Assembly (NCBI GenBank): GCA_003254925.1
Contig: QANZ01042729.1
Location: 247,155 to 311,154, forward strand
DNA from: Chamaecrista fasciculata
Lineage: Eukaryota > Streptophyta > Magnoliopsida > Fabales > Fabaceae
Reading direction: 5' to 3'
DNA: 64,000 nt
The translations under genes were made by a program, and so were the position numbers. Shown in pieces: positions 1-12,604 of the stretch. Numbering within the stretch: the stretch's first letter is position 1; each line of letters opens with the position of its first letter. A model generated the notes under the pieces. The model made no database searches. It saw only the letters and a program-made list of their open reading frames with translations, and had not been told where the DNA came from.

Positions 1-564
1 CATCATCAAGCTACATCAGATTCTCGGAAATAGGTGGGTATATTATATATTATTTAACAGATTAATATATCTCTGCTTTCTTCTAGATCTGTATCTGTGT
101 TTGTACGTGCATGGGTTTTTCTGGCTTCTTAAGTTGTTGTAGCTGATATTATTTCATATGCATAATGTATATATATCCCCAGGTGGTCTGCTATAGCTGC
201 GAGATTACCAGGACGAACAGACAATGAAATAAAGAATTTTTGGCATACCCACTTGAAGAAAAGGCTGGAAAGATGTGTTGTACACAATGTCGATGCATAT
301 AGTGCATCCTCCTCTTACACACTGCAAGAAGTATCATCTTCAAGTTCTAGGCCACAAGCAAAAGATGCATCATCAAGTGCTTCTGCTTATGGTTTCACTA
401 ATGCCAATGATACATCGGTAATTCACAGTGCAGTGTCTTGTGATACTCATACAACAGGGGAAACTCTAGGCAGCCGTAATTCCAGTAAGCTCAGTGAAGA
501 AATGGAGTTTTGGTACAATCTCTTCATGAAAGCAGGGCAGGGGCAGTCATCACAAGGGCATTGA
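1..564 (+). CDS. R2R3-MYB transcription factor, 3' part only
   Basis: This is a DNA-binding transcription factor of the plant R2R3-MYB family, and its 5' end lies outside the window. Two coding pieces are visible. Bases 1-33 encode the middle of repeat R3 ([11 protein letters not shown]), ending at a GT donor. The last exon, 183-564, continues with [20 protein letters not shown] and then HTHLKKRL. The intron position inside R3 (between R and W of GNRW) is the usual one for this family. The remaining C-terminal tail of about 90 residues is Ser-rich, ends near [14 protein letters not shown], and should hold the regulatory region. The HTHLKKRL end of R3 resembles subgroup 2 MYBs (MYB13/14/15 type); this subgroup call is inference. 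The stop is at 562-564. Family identity is secure; target genes cannot be told. Confidence 0.93.
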
Positions 565-586
565 AATTTAGGATACTCTTTGATAC

Positions 587-1009
587 AATGATGATACTAT
601 ACATCTCTAGTTTCTTGTTGCCTTTGAAATTTTCTGAATCTTGGTTTTCTGCTTGTGTGCTAGCTTGTGTACAAAGATAAAATTGACTTCTTAAGTAGTT
701 CGAATTGAGAGAGAAAAAGAAATGTATAAATAAATGAGAAAGAATTAATATATATGTAATAAATAAATGGTTACGTTTTTTCTTTTTTGGCGAACATNAA
801 TGATGATACTATACATCTCTAGTCTCTTGTTGCCTTTGGAATTTTCTGAATCTTGGTTTTCTGCTTGTGTGCTAGCTTGTGTACAAAGATAAAATTGACT
901 TTTTAACTAGTTCGAATTGAGAGAGAAAAAGAAATGTATAAATAAATGAGAAAGAATTAATATATATGTAATAAATAAATGGTTACGTTTTTTCTTTTTT
1001 GGCGAACAT
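587..1009. repeat. 211-bp tandem duplication split by a single N
   Basis: Bases 587-797 and 799-1009 are near-identical direct copies, differing by a few substitutions, with one N at 798 between them. They cover the 3' flank of the MYB gene. A single N between two copies of the same end suggests two overlapping contig ends or haplotypes that were not merged, so the second copy may not exist in the plant. Confidence 0.85.
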
Positions 1010-1030
1010 GGTTGAAAAAACTAGAAAAGA

Positions 1031-1103
1031 CGTTCACGGTGGGACTCGAACCCACAATCTCCCGCTCCGGAGGCGAGCGCCTTATCCATTAGGCCACGCG
1101 AAC
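1031..1103 (-). tRNA. tRNA-Arg (anticodon CCG)
   Basis: Read on the minus strand this folds as a complete cloverleaf. The 7-bp acceptor stem is GTTCGCG with CGTGAAC (one G-U pair), followed by discriminator G. The D arm is GCCTAATGGATAAGGC. The anticodon stem is CTCGC/GCGGG around the seven-base loop CTCCGGA. The T arm is GTGGG TTCGAGT CCCAC. The anticodon is CCG, which reads arginine codon CGG. There is no intron and no encoded CCA, as expected for a nuclear tRNA. Downstream on the minus strand are T runs (TTTT, then TTTTTT) suited to RNA polymerase III termination. The internal A and B boxes are intact. Confidence 0.96.
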
Positions 1104-1326
1104 TGTTTTATAATAAAATTTGTAAACATTTATAAGTTTAACAGTTATTAAGCCATTACGTTTATCGAATTCGGCATTCGGAAGTTTTGATTGCAGCTTG
1201 CGTATTTCTTTGTTACAGTTCTCACTCTCTCAACCTCGGTTCTCACTTCTCACCGCTCTAAATAAAACCCTTTCCCTCAAAATTTAAAGTGTCGTTCCCC
1301 TTCTCATTGTACAGCAACACAGTCCA

Positions 1327-4300
1327 ATGGCTTTTGCAGTCTCAAATTTACTACACTGCCCTAATTTCCGATTTTCCCAGAAGAACCTCCGTCCCAAAAT
1401 CCCAGAGCCATCTTTATCATTTGTCAGGTTCACGCTCTGTTATTGCATTTATTTATTTTTCAGTTCACTGGTTTCTAAAATTTTTGTTAAAATTTACCGT
1501 AGCTTATCCGTTAGATGCTCTCAAACTTGGTCCCTCATAGCTGATTTATCTGATGGCGGCTGCTATTTTCGTTTCAAAGGGCTTACTAAGTATCGTTTTT
1601 ATAACTTATGCATACGAGTTCCTGAATTTTTCCGTGTCTGAAATATTAGAAGATTGTATTTATCTTGTATCCTCTACCATTGCTATATGGTTTGAACTTT
1701 CAGGTTTCCAAAAATAAATGCAAGGAGTGACAGAAGGGTTATCTGTGCTGCCGCGTCTGCAGCAGGAAGTTCTAATTCCGACAGTGACTTAAATCCATAT
1801 GAGGTAAAAACAGTCTGTATGTAATTTTTCATCTTAAACTTGGAGTTACTAGTTGGCTATTCCTGTGTCTTAATTGTCTAGAGGGTGTTATCTTTTAGGT
1901 TCTAGGTGTAAGCCCTATCGTAGGATTTGACATGATCAAGGCAGCCTATACAAAAAAACGAAAGGAGGCTGAGAGTATTGGTGATGAAGCAACTGCCGCC
2001 AGAGTACGTTTACTTCTCTCCTTTCCTCTGAAAAAGATTGTTGTAAATTAAGGTAGTATTCTATTAAAACGATCTGTAAAGTTCTGTTTCCGGTCTCTAT
2101 TGGTAGGACAACCAGTCGTTCAAGCTTTTTATGTGGTTAGTTGGCTAATTCATTGCATTAATATTTGAAAAATAAAAGTATAAGTTGAACAATATTTATA
2201 TTTGAGGTCTCTACTTAGAATCCCCACCCTCTATTGAAGTTCAGATGCTCTTGTCTTCCACACCAGAGCTAAACATCAAGAGCCAGAACGAAATGGGTTT
2301 CTTCCTTTCTTCTATTAGAGTTACTACTTGCACGGGACATTTTGATAAGTTCATAATGATATATGATTTTCGTCTGTTTAATATGCTCACATATGATCTC
2401 TTGTGTATTGTGAATGTGTAATTCAGCTGGAAAAGGCATATGATAGGGTGATGATGGCACAATTGTCTAATCGGAAGAAGGGTGTAACTTTTGGTTCATT
2501 CAAGGTAATGTGGAGGATTTGTGCTTTTCCCTAGGCACTCAATTGCACATTCGAACACAAAGACACTAAAATACCTTTTACTTAACATTTTTTTGGAGGT
2601 TGAAGCTATATGATTAAAATAGTTCTTCATGTTTTTGGTGCATTTTGTATCCACTTGGTGTACTTTTAAGTAGTGGCTATACAAATGTTGAACATCTGTT
2701 TTCTTCTATCTTTCTTGGGATTGAATGAAGATAATTGCCTATAAACTATGGCAACAAAGAACGTGGGTAAAAATGATGCATTCACATTATTGTATTTGCC
2801 ATTGCATTCGTTGGCTGTGTTGGATGGAAGGAGGAGGCTGGACAGCTTAAGAAAAAAATAAGTGATAATTTGAAATGCACTCCCTATTACTTCTTATGAT
2901 ATAACCTATGTCCTTCCCTTGTAAGCATGTTCTTTGCTTCAATCATATAATTATTTATTTGTCATGTGTGAACAGTAGATACTAGATAACTATCCAAGAC
3001 ACCTGAAAAGATTTGTTTTTGCAGTTTAATCACTAATTTTGTGCCTTTTTTTTCTAGAAATTTTGGAAAGATTTGATCTTCTTATTAGCCTCTATGCCAA
3101 ATGCAGGTTTCAAAAGACATAAAGTATGCTGACAAGCAGCCAATTGTTCCTTGGGGTCCAAGGTTTGAAATTGCTTATGTTTCATGAGTTGTCGTGTCAG
3201 TTGCTGCATATTGTAGTTTCTAGATTAGATAAGTAGGTTAAGGGGCTATGCAGTATTGTTCGTCTTTAGGATGTGATTCTACCCCCATTTAAGTCTAACC
3301 TAGTTGATTAAACAATAAACACTAATAAGGAGACATATGAATGCTCACAGAAGAGTATAGTCTCTTGTCTTGGAGTAGCAAGGATGCCCCCAATTCCATT
3401 TGCTTTAAGATCACTTTTTTCTACCCCACTGGAGGATGTCCTTTCTCATTTTTATACGAATGCATAATGCCTTATTCTTGTATTAGTGTTCTTTTTGAGA
3501 TGTGAACCACATTTACTTTGAATTACTGTTTCCTGCCGTTAATTCTCTACTGACAGTTACTTCTAGTTGTATTTTTAAAGATTTAGATTTGACTTCCAAT
3601 GCTATTTCAGGTTTTCAAAATCGAGTAAAAATGATATACGAATCAACTTGGCCATATCTGCTGTTTTTGTGAGTAAATTTTGGCATGTGACTATGCCCTG
3701 AAGCCATAATCTTGTATTTGTTGGTCTCATGTCTTATGCAGTAGTATTTAATTGCCATTATACACCATCATTGTGCAGACAGCTTGGATTTTTGTCAAGC
3801 GCAGTGCTGAGTATAAACCTTTGCAGTTTTTGGCATTTGCTTTTGTTTATCGCCTTTTTGAGAAGTTAAAATCCTTTGAATCACCTGCAACCCCAACATA
3901 TAATGTGAGCTCCATCTTCTATTATAGCACATTCAGAGATGTCTTTAAAATTTTTGTTTGCTTTTGAACCACTCTTCTGTTTCAATACAAGTTGGTGATG
4001 GCTACAGGAAGATGGTGAAGATACAGGAGAAGCACTGCGCATGGGAAAACGGCTATTACGATCACTAGCCTTGGTTTTTGGCTGTGTAGCTGTTTCATCT
4101 TTGGTATGACAATTTAACTTTTTGGGTGACATGTAGACATATGATTATGTTCATAGATCAATACCCCGATTGCCCTATAATATCTATATTTCTGTAAATA
4201 AAAGGGAAGGAAGGAGTAAAAGGAGGCGGTGGATCAATCTAGAGGGTCAATGGTCAAGTTTGGCCTTTGTGAAATTTCTGAAACAGACGAAAAGGAAAGG

Positions 4301-5562
4301 AAAGAGGAATGATAAAGAGAGAGATATCAAATTGGCCCTATCTTTTGCTTCTTCTCGTCGACAATTTTGTCTTTAATGGAAAATTCTGTGTTGTTTAGGG
4401 GTTATGGAGTGTTTTGAAATTTACAATGGGAATAAGTTTGACCAGTCATTGCTTGTAGGAGAATTTTAAGATTCAGAGCCATATTATGGAACTTTGTAAT
4501 TTTAACTAGTTTTGCTCTGATGGAAAGTTCTATGATCGTTAGGCTATAGATTTTATTGATTTGAACCTCATTAGCCAAATTAAATAATCAAATATGTCTG
4601 ATTTTCTATATTCATAATTTTGTTAGTATTATTATGCTTCAACTTTCTTCTCCAGACTATGTAAAAATTACTGCTTGATGGGTTCATTTTTTGCAGGCAT
4701 ACACTGGTCTTTTGAACTTCATTGAGTTTTCAGGTGGTTTTATACCTGCTGTACTTTACAACAGTCAGGTATGAACAAATGAGTGGTACTTGTTGGCTTA
4801 AACTAGACGAGTTGTTCATTTTCCAGGCGTTGTGCATATGATGCATAGTTTGCTGTTTATCTAGACTCGGAACTCTGAAAATTTCTTTCATTTCTTGCAA
4901 GAATCTTGTCAAATGAATTTATTTTTAATTTCCTCATTCAGCAAAGATATATATAACTATGGTCCTGAATTACAATTATATTCTTGGTTAAATGATATAC
5001 CTGTCTACAAGGAAACCTAGTTCCTTGTGTACCTGAATTTGAGATGAATATGTGGGGTATTTAAATAGATGGACCCAGGTTCTCTTATGTCAAAAAATAA
5101 CAGTTATGTGAAGAGACAAAGTATATGGGCCCCGTACATTTATAATATCTATTATTCAAATAAAGACACCTATTTAAGTGAGTTTGTGTATATCTTCTCA
5201 CAGGACTCGCTCATGATCCAAATATGCATTTTGATAAGCTTGTTTATCTTAAAATTTCGGCTATATTATCTTAAATTCTTATATATTGTGCATCTTCTGC
5301 CGGGGCTTTAGAATGCTTTCTCTTGAACGGTTGTTGGATAATGGGCCTAATCATGGTTTTCTTGGAAATCAATGTGCACGGCTCTCATTTGTAGTTTCAA
5401 AAAAGCATAGCTAATTTCTATAATACTGCCAAAATTATCTTTGGACTTTGATCCCATAGGTTTGACTGTATGGCTAGCTAACCTTCATGGCATTTGCAGG
5501 AGTTGATCATTACCACATCATCAGCAGTAATGCTTCACATCATGGCGTCTTATTATAGATAA
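1327..5562 (+). CDS. CJD1: Chloroplast J-like domain protein, CJD1 type (DUF3353/CPP1-like family)
   Basis: Ten exons join into a 284-residue protein: 1327-1427, 1704-1803, 1899-2003, 2427-2504, 3107-3162, 3611-3668, 3779-3904, 4008-4103, 4697-4768 and 5500-5562. All introns are GT-AG and the frame stays open. Residues 1 to about 50 look like a plastid transit peptide. A J-like region follows at about 64-128 (NPYEVLGVSP, then AYTKKRKEAE and LEKAYDRVMMAQLSNRKKG). It lacks the HPD tripeptide of true J proteins, as is known for this family. Several hydrophobic helices follow (around INLAISAVFTAWIF, LQFLAFAFVYRLF, LALVFGCVAVSSLAYTGL and the C-terminus), so it is probably an envelope membrane protein. 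Arabidopsis CJD1 affects chloroplast lipid fatty acids. The choice of CJD1 over related CPP1-like genes rests partly on its position next to threonine aldolase. Confidence 0.88.
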
Positions 5563-5979
5563 TGGAGCTCTTTCAGCACAAGAACCATGCAGCTAGTCAT
5601 CAGCTTGAAACTGTTCCTTTTTCTTTTTAACTTTTTGCGGTTTGCCTCCCCTAGGTCTTACAGTTTGCACACTATGGGTAGCTTTTTATATTTTTACTCA
5701 AATTTTGTAGAGTTCCTGTATAAATGGCAAAAATAGAATCAACGTTATTATCATTTTTGTTATACATGTTTGGATATGGTGATGTATGATATTTAATTTC
5801 ATAATTCAAATCTTGGTGGTTGGGTCAACCCCAATCGAACTATATGTATTTAATGACGCTAAGCTGCAAGTTCTTGACTTTTGAAGTGTGCATAAGACAA
5901 TTCCAAATAACTCTTGGATAGAATGATCCCCGAGCATGTCAAACTCGTGTCAAATTTCCGTAAAACAATATTTTTTTTT
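5563..5979 (+). other. 3' UTR and short spacer after the CJD1-like gene
   Basis: About 170 bases after the stop look like a transcript tail (T-rich, ending near 5760). The rest is AT-rich spacer up to the long-TIR element. No gene is seen. Confidence 0.5.
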
Positions 5980-7308
5980 GGCCAAAATGCAAAGACACCC
6001 CCTGAGTTTTAGGTTGGGTGCACATAACACCCCTGAGTTTTTAATTTGTGCAAATAATACCCCTGAGTTTTCAATTACGTGCAAATAACACCCTTATGTT
6101 AAATTTAGGCCAAATCAGTGAGGGTATAGTAGTAATTTCATTAAAAAACTAGGCCAAAGTCCTATTTTGGCCCCTCAAGTTTATTCAAAGTTTTGCTTTG
6201 GTCCCTTAAGTTTTTAAAAAGTTTCACCGTTACTCTCTTTCCAATTTCCATCCAAATTTTCTGTTCAATAAAAGAAAAAATTAGTTTACATTATCCATAA
6301 AGTTTTATTTTTTTGAACTAAGGTCCTTTCTTTTTATAATAGGACCAAAGTGTAAGAAAAAATAAATAAACTAGTACTTGAAACAATTTTACCCCAAAAA
6401 AAGAACCCAACCAAACCACTCTTCTCCTCCTTCGATCGGCGCCGTTCTTCTTCTTCTTCAATCGGCACTTCTCTCAAGGACGCTTTGGTCTCTCAACATC
6501 GATGTTGAAGATCTCAGCCGAGGTCCGTCGCCGAGTCTCAATCCGTCTCGTCTTCCTCTTCCCAATCTCTCGAGATTCGCGGCGTCGGCGTCTCCATCTT
6601 CGCCAACAAATTTTCCGGCGTGTTCGCCAACAATTCCAATGTTCTCGCCGTCTCCGGCATGTCCACCTCCCCGGAATCCGCCATTGAAATCCTCGAATCC
6701 ACCACGTGCCGAAGGGATCGACACCGGCAATGATCTTGATGGGGACGGTTGCGCTGACCTCTGCCATGGAGGTTTTCGGAATCTTCAGCACTTCTTCGTC
6801 GTCGCCGGAAGGTATTGGGATTTGAGGATCGGCGAAGAAGAAGAACGACGCCGACTGAAGAAGGAGAAGAGTAGTTTGGTTGGTTTTTTTTGGGGGCAAA
6901 ATTGTTTCAAGTATAGTTTATTTATTTTTTCTTACACTTTGGTCCTATTATAAAAAAGAAATGACCTTAGATCAAAAAAAAAAAACTTTTTGGATAATGT
7001 AAAATAATTTTTTCTTTTATTGAACATAAAAGTTGGATGGAAATTGGAAAGAGACTAACGGTGAAACTTTTTAAAAACTTAAGGGACCAAAACGGAACTT
7101 TGAATAAACTTGAGGGGCCAAAATAGGACTTTGGCCTAGTTTTTTAATGAAATTACTACTATACCCTCACTGATTTGGCCTAAATTTAACATAAGGGTGT
7201 TATTTGCACGTAATTGAAAACTCAGGGGTATTATTTGCACAAATTAAAAACTCAGGGGTGTTATGTGCACCCAACCTAAAACTCAGGGGGTGTCTCTGCA
7301 TTTTAGCC
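5980..7308. mobile_element. Long-TIR DNA transposon, non-autonomous, Mutator-like, with GC-rich core
   Basis: The ends are long inverted repeats. The left arm begins GGCCAAAATGCAAAGACACC and the right arm, read in reverse, begins GGCTAAAATGCAGAGACACC. Matching continues for about 450 bases per arm, to near 6460 and 6828. ATATTTTTT flanks both sides (5968-5976 and 7309-7317), giving a 9-bp target duplication as in Mutator-like elements; a T run makes the left junction uncertain. The arms are AT-rich, but the core at about 6465-6825 is GC-rich with open frames on both strands and no transposase. Such a core is typical of a captured host gene fragment (Pack-MULE), but I could not recognise the source. 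Open frames inside it are not called as genes. Confidence 0.82.
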
Positions 7309-7317
7309 ATATTTTTT

Positions 7318-10020
7318 AATGATAATTAATTATGACAAAATAATGATAGTTAAGTAGTTTGCATGCAATAACTTTATATGTAATTTCAATTTATTTTGGT
7401 AATGCGTTCCCTTGCGTTAGAGAATGACATGATGGTAAGTGGGTCTGTTTGCTAATTTTCTTAGGATGGGTCACTACTAAGCAGAATTAGATCTTTTACC
7501 TTTCTCGTCTTTGCATTTTTTTGTATGGTTAAGGAGGAGAAAAGAAGAGAGATATTGAAGTAGTGTGGGTCGTACATATTTTATCTTTTTACGAGATTTA
7601 TATTTTTTTCCTCTCTTTCTCTTCTTTTTCTCCCACTAACCCTACAAAAAAATATCTATATATAGACAGAAATGTAGAAGATTATACTCTGATACTCGTT
7701 TTCTATAAATACTGTTGAATATTTTTTAAATGTTATAAAAATAAATTTTATCTAATGTCATTTTTGTTGTATTAAGAATTAAGATTTTTTTTTTGAATTA
7801 ATTAACAAAACATTCATATTTTATAAAAAAATTTATATAAATTTATATTTAAATAGATATCGTTGTACTTATACTCTTGAGTCTTTACAAACATTAAAGC
7901 ATGAAATGGAGAACAAAAAAGTCAAAAATTGTTTGGTAAACTACCCAAATCTTATGATGCGAGCANGTCTTGGGCAAGACTAAAGTCACGGACATTAGTC
8001 TTGGGCAAGACGTATTCACTGGTTCCTTATTTCTCTGGCTTATAACTGCATAACCTTTGGGCAAGACTAGTCTATGTGGATCGACCCTATTCTCGCCTCT
8101 ATTACTAATATTCTATCTTTGAGTGCAAATTAGGCTTAATTATAATTGGTGGACCCGGCAACCATCACTTATATATAAATTTTGGTGATGATTGAACTTA
8201 AAAAACTTGGAAATTATATATGATAAATAAAGATATTTTCTATTTGGTCAATATATAATAATATAATATGATAACAAAAAGCAATGATACTTTAAGACAT
8301 GGTCAATTTATTATTTAGAGAGCAAATTTGCGTTTTAATTAAATAATTTGGTTTTCAATTTGAATTTTGCCTCTGATTAATTATATCCAACCTTTTTGTT
8401 TGATAACCATTGAAGTCCTAAAAGATTGGTCATACTTGGTGAACTATATTATATTTTTTTACACGTAACGGCGGCTGCATAACGAATTTGGAATCTAATG
8501 AATCAGTAATAGTATATAGTACTAGTGGTAGTGGATGCTGTGTAATCAACCATACCTGATGGCTATTACTGGTACTCCCAGTAAATGGAGAAAGGCAACA
8601 AAAAGGCTAGTTTTACTATTTCTTTATTCTTTTTCCTCATAAAACTCGAGATATTATTGCTACGTAGACATCTACCTGGACAACCCATCCGTTATACCAA
8701 ACAATAGTATTCTATAATTAAATAGGAAAAAACTGTAAATATTTCCCATTATTGATGACCTAATAATACATAATTTTATTAATTGTTAAACTTTTCAAAT
8801 AGCTCATTTAAATATGGTCTAGTTGTTAATAATTCTCTAAACTATCAATAAATATAAAAAACTTGATATAAGTTTTGTCCTAGACTAAAATTAAAAAGAG
8901 TGTTAAGTTCGATAATTTAAGTAGTTATTTACAACTAAACAATAGCTTAAGGGAGTTATTTACTAAATTTAATAGTTGTGGAAGTTATGCATAACCAAAT
9001 TGTAATTGAAATGAGAGGGGTACTTATATCTTTTTATTAAATATTGGCTAAAATTAACAAAACTTTCATAGATTTTATTTACTTTTGTAAGTGGTCATCT
9101 AAATTTTGAAAAGTTGTTATGTAAAAAACAAATCTTTTTTTTTATTAAGATTGAAATGAAAATCTAAAATTGTGAGAGAAGAGCTAAAAGACAAATGGGA
9201 TACAAACACACTGACCATAATTTGAAATATGCAGAGACTGCACCATGATAGCAATTTTGGTATAGGCGTAAATTTAGATGAGATTTCCTATATCTGTATT
9301 ATAAATTATTTTGAACAGAGAAGAGAAGCTTTATATTGTAGTTCAAAAAAATAGAGAAATTTGTTGCGAGCACATCAATTGTGGCCCCTGTAATTTTTGT
9401 CAGTTTGTCATACTCATAAGCTACAGATCACAGGCAGGATTCCTTTCCCATATATCCCTTTCCTTCTTCCTTTCGTTCATTGTTGTGATTCATTTCCCTT
9501 TTCTAGTGTTTTCATCCTTTTGCATGACGCATGCAATCAGGTTCATAATTCATATATAGTGGCCTAGTCACTAGTTAGTGGGTGACTTTAAATTTTAGTG
9601 TTTCGCAGGATCATCCCAATCCAACCACCATACTTGGGGATCACAATTTTGTGCAATCCTTTCTCTCTCCTTGTTGGACTTTCCGGTACTTTAAACTTCC
9701 CGACTCTTCATTTTCTCTCTAAGCTTTATCAATTTAATGGGATATCCATCCCCCAAGGGACTTATTAGTTATAGTAAGCGTTTCGTAACTTATAATCTTA
9801 TCTTATATGCTTAATAAGGACCAGATTAGCAAACTTAATTTCAGGGTCACGCGTGCATTCTATGCGTCACGCGCTGTTTGCAGCTATCATCTATATTCAG
9901 GGCATTTTTTTTACTCTAGTTTCTAAAATGGATATTTGTTTAACCTGAACCAAATTAGCTTGTCAAAACCAAACCTATTGAGTCTTAATGATGTGATAAG
10001 TTGTTCTATAAATAAATAGG
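7318..10020. other. Intergenic, AT-rich, no gene seen
   Basis: No convincing coding sequence on either strand. It has one N (7966). Next to it are three partial or full copies of the near-palindrome GTCTTGGGCAAGAC (7967-7980, about 8004-8017, and a partial one near 8056). Otherwise it is low-complexity AT-rich DNA. Confidence 0.6.
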
Positions 10021-10283
10021 CAACTGGGCTATAATTTCGCCTCGGATACTTTGCTGAGTTCCAGTTTTATTGTTATTGCGGCCGGGATATTATCTTCGCA
10101 GCTTAATCATGTAAGATCCATCACACTCTCTGAATCTTTTGTCGTTTGCTATTATATATCTTTTGATCATTTACCCTGTCCGTCTTCTCCAAGAGAGTTT
10201 ATTTATTTTTGGTGCTTGAAATTTGGGAATTTGTTGGGGTTGTTCTCTGTCTGTGTTTTTGGAATTACAAGCTAACCTTGTGA
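10021..10283 (+). promoter_or_regulatory. 5' leader of threonine aldolase, probably with a leader intron
   Basis: A GT donor context (CATGTAAGATCC, near 10111) and a later AG acceptor (TTACAAG, near 10271) fit a 5' UTR intron ending just before the start codon at 10284. This is inferred from splice-like sites only; no transcript is available. Confidence 0.4.
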
Positions 10284-12604
10284 ATGGCGCCTGTAGTTTC
10301 AGCGAAGATGGTAACGAGGACGGTGGATTTAAGGTCAGACACAGTGACGAAGCCAAGTGAAGTAATGAGAGCTGCTATGGCAAGTGCTGAAGTTGATGAT
10401 GATGTGCTATGTTATGACCCTACCGCTTTCCGCTTAGAAAGCGAGATGGCAAAGATTATGGGCAAGGAAGCAGCCCTTTTTGTTCCATCAGGCACTATGG
10501 GCAACCTTGTGAGCGTGCTTGTCCATTGTGATATCAGGGGAAGTGAAGTGATTCTTGGAAACAATTCCCATATCCATATTTATGAGAATGGAGGCATCGC
10601 AACTATTGGAGGAGTACATCCAAGACCAGTTCACAATAATGAGGATGGAACCATGGACATTGATTTGATTGAGGCTGCCATCAGAGATCCTAGAGGGGAG
10701 CTTGTGTATCCAACCACTAGGCTTATCTGCTTGGAAAATACTCATGCAAAGTAATAACTCATCATCAGTGTACCATGCAGTTGCTGCCTTTGAAACTCCA
10801 TAACCCTCTCTATATTAATCGAATTTGATTTTCTCTGCTCTGAATGCAGCTGTGGTGGGAGATGCCTTTCTGTAGAATATACAGACAGAGTGGGAGAATT
10901 AGCAAAGAAACATGGACTGAAGCTTCACATCGATGGAGCTCGTATTTTCAACGCATCGGTTGTAAGTACTTTGTCAGTTGCCTATAATTTTGTTTCTTAT
11001 TTGGATTTTAAGATCGTTGCAGTGGCCTGATACTGATAGATTCATATATTTGTGTAAACATCTGTCAACAAAAGATCCCCTGCCAGTAGTAAAATGGATA
11101 AAGTCAAGCATTTGGTTTCTTTAACTGCAACGAAATGTTTGAAGCTAACACAATTGTGGAAAAGTAGTGTAAATCTAACACAAACAAGAGATCCTCTTTG
11201 CTGCTTGTATTCTGTGAAGTTTTTTTGTATTCTTCATTACATTTTTGGTTTAAGATGCTCGCTTAACAGAAAATTAATCATGGTCTTTCAGGCACTTGGT
11301 GTTCCTGTGGATAGGCTTGTCCAAGCAGCTGATTCAGTTTCAGTATGTTTTCTGATTTCTTTTCTTTCTGGCAGATACTCTGGATATTCCATTCACAATT
11401 TTCCACAAGACTAGTCTATTTACTTTATTCATATCAAACTTGTACTCTCTTACTGCATAAAAGTCAAATTTACAAATCCTAATACATGAATCAGGTTTGC
11501 CTGTCGAAAGGTCTGGGTGCCCCAGTTGGATCTGTTATTGTTGGCTCCAAAAGCTTTATCACTAAGGTTATTGTTCTGTTTTTATGAGGAACATTAATAT
11601 TGGTCATCTCCTTCCCGGATGAACTTGACGAGTAAATCTAGTGTGTGTGTGTGTGTGTGTGTTATGTAGGCTAGGCGTCTCCGAAAAACCTTAGGTGGTG
11701 GAATGAGGCAAATTGGCATCCTTTGTGCTGCTGCACTTGTTGCTGTACACGAAAACGTTGCAAAGCTTGAGAGTGATCACAAGAAAGCTAAACTTCTGGC
11801 TGGTACATTTCATGCCATATTACCTGCTCGGTGCTCTCACATCTTTCTGATTTTGATTAATTTTTTCCTCCATTTCAGAAGGACTGAATGAAATTAAAGG
11901 ACTAAAAGTAGATGTCCGTTCTGTGGAGACCAATATTGTGAGTATTTTGTAGAGAAGAACATTTACTTTTCACATATAGTATGCGAATGGTTCATCTGAG
12001 TCCTATACTGTGCAATTTGCAATAATATTTTGAAGTCTAATTGGACTCCTTCCTCTTTGAATAAATATATTCCAATATGTACTAGATATCGCTAGAGTAT
12101 AAGAACTGTAAATGGTAACTCTCTATATTTAATTACTCTGACAAACCCTTTTCCTCTGTTTGTTTCCTTTTTTTTCTTTTCTTGCTGATACCATACTAGA
12201 TATATATTGATGTTGAAGAAGGCTCAAAAACTACAGCAGGCAAGCTGCGGAAGGACATGGAAGAACGTGGAATCCTTCTTTTGCCAGAGAGTTCATCAAG
12301 GTCTGAAACTACTTCCATTTTTTAACGTTAGATCACTGTTCCAGTTAATATGGACATCTTGGGTAATCCACTTAGAATGTTTATGATTCTCAGATTAAGA
12401 ATTGTGATTCACCACCAAATATCAGCGACTGATGTGCAGTATGCCTTGTCATGCTTCCAGGTGATCATGAGTTTCTGTTTAATTGTTTCTTTCTTTTCTT
12501 TTCTTTTTTTACTGGCGTATCCTGTGATTATATATACTCTTTAACTATTCTGTTGAATGTTGCAGCAAGCTGTAAAGGGAGTGCAAAATGAAAATGGCAA
12601 CTAA
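10284..12604 (+). CDS. THA1: L-threonine / L-allo-threonine aldolase
   Basis: This is a cytosolic-type, PLP-dependent enzyme that splits threonine or allo-threonine into glycine and acetaldehyde. Nine exons give 366 residues: 10284-10750, 10850-10961, 11292-11342, 11495-11566, 11670-11802, 11879-11937, 12200-12300, 12394-12460 and 12566-12604. All are GT-AG with frame conserved. Diagnostic fold-type I features are the N-terminal TVDLRSDTVTKPSEVMR, FVPSGTMGNL in the cofactor region, LHIDGARIFNA with the cofactor-binding Asp, and CLSKGLGAPVGS, whose Lys (about residue 215) should form the PLP aldimine. The first ATG adds MAPVVSAK before a second in-frame ATG at 10308; either could be used. Arabidopsis THA1/THA2 are of similar length. 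A (GT)n tract of 22 bases lies in intron 4. Product is secure; THA1 versus THA2 naming is by position. Confidence 0.96.
11641..11662 (+). repeat. (GT)n microsatellite in a threonine aldolase intron
   Basis: Eleven GT units lie just upstream of the acceptor of exon 5 (11670). This is a likely length-variable marker. Confidence 0.95.

Noticed and set aside
6378..6953. 191-residue plus-strand open frame and overlapping minus-strand frames of 90 and 141 residues
   Set aside because: They lie in the core of a TIR element, are compositionally odd (Pro/Ser or Arg-rich), and several frames are open at once because of GC content. No family is recognised.
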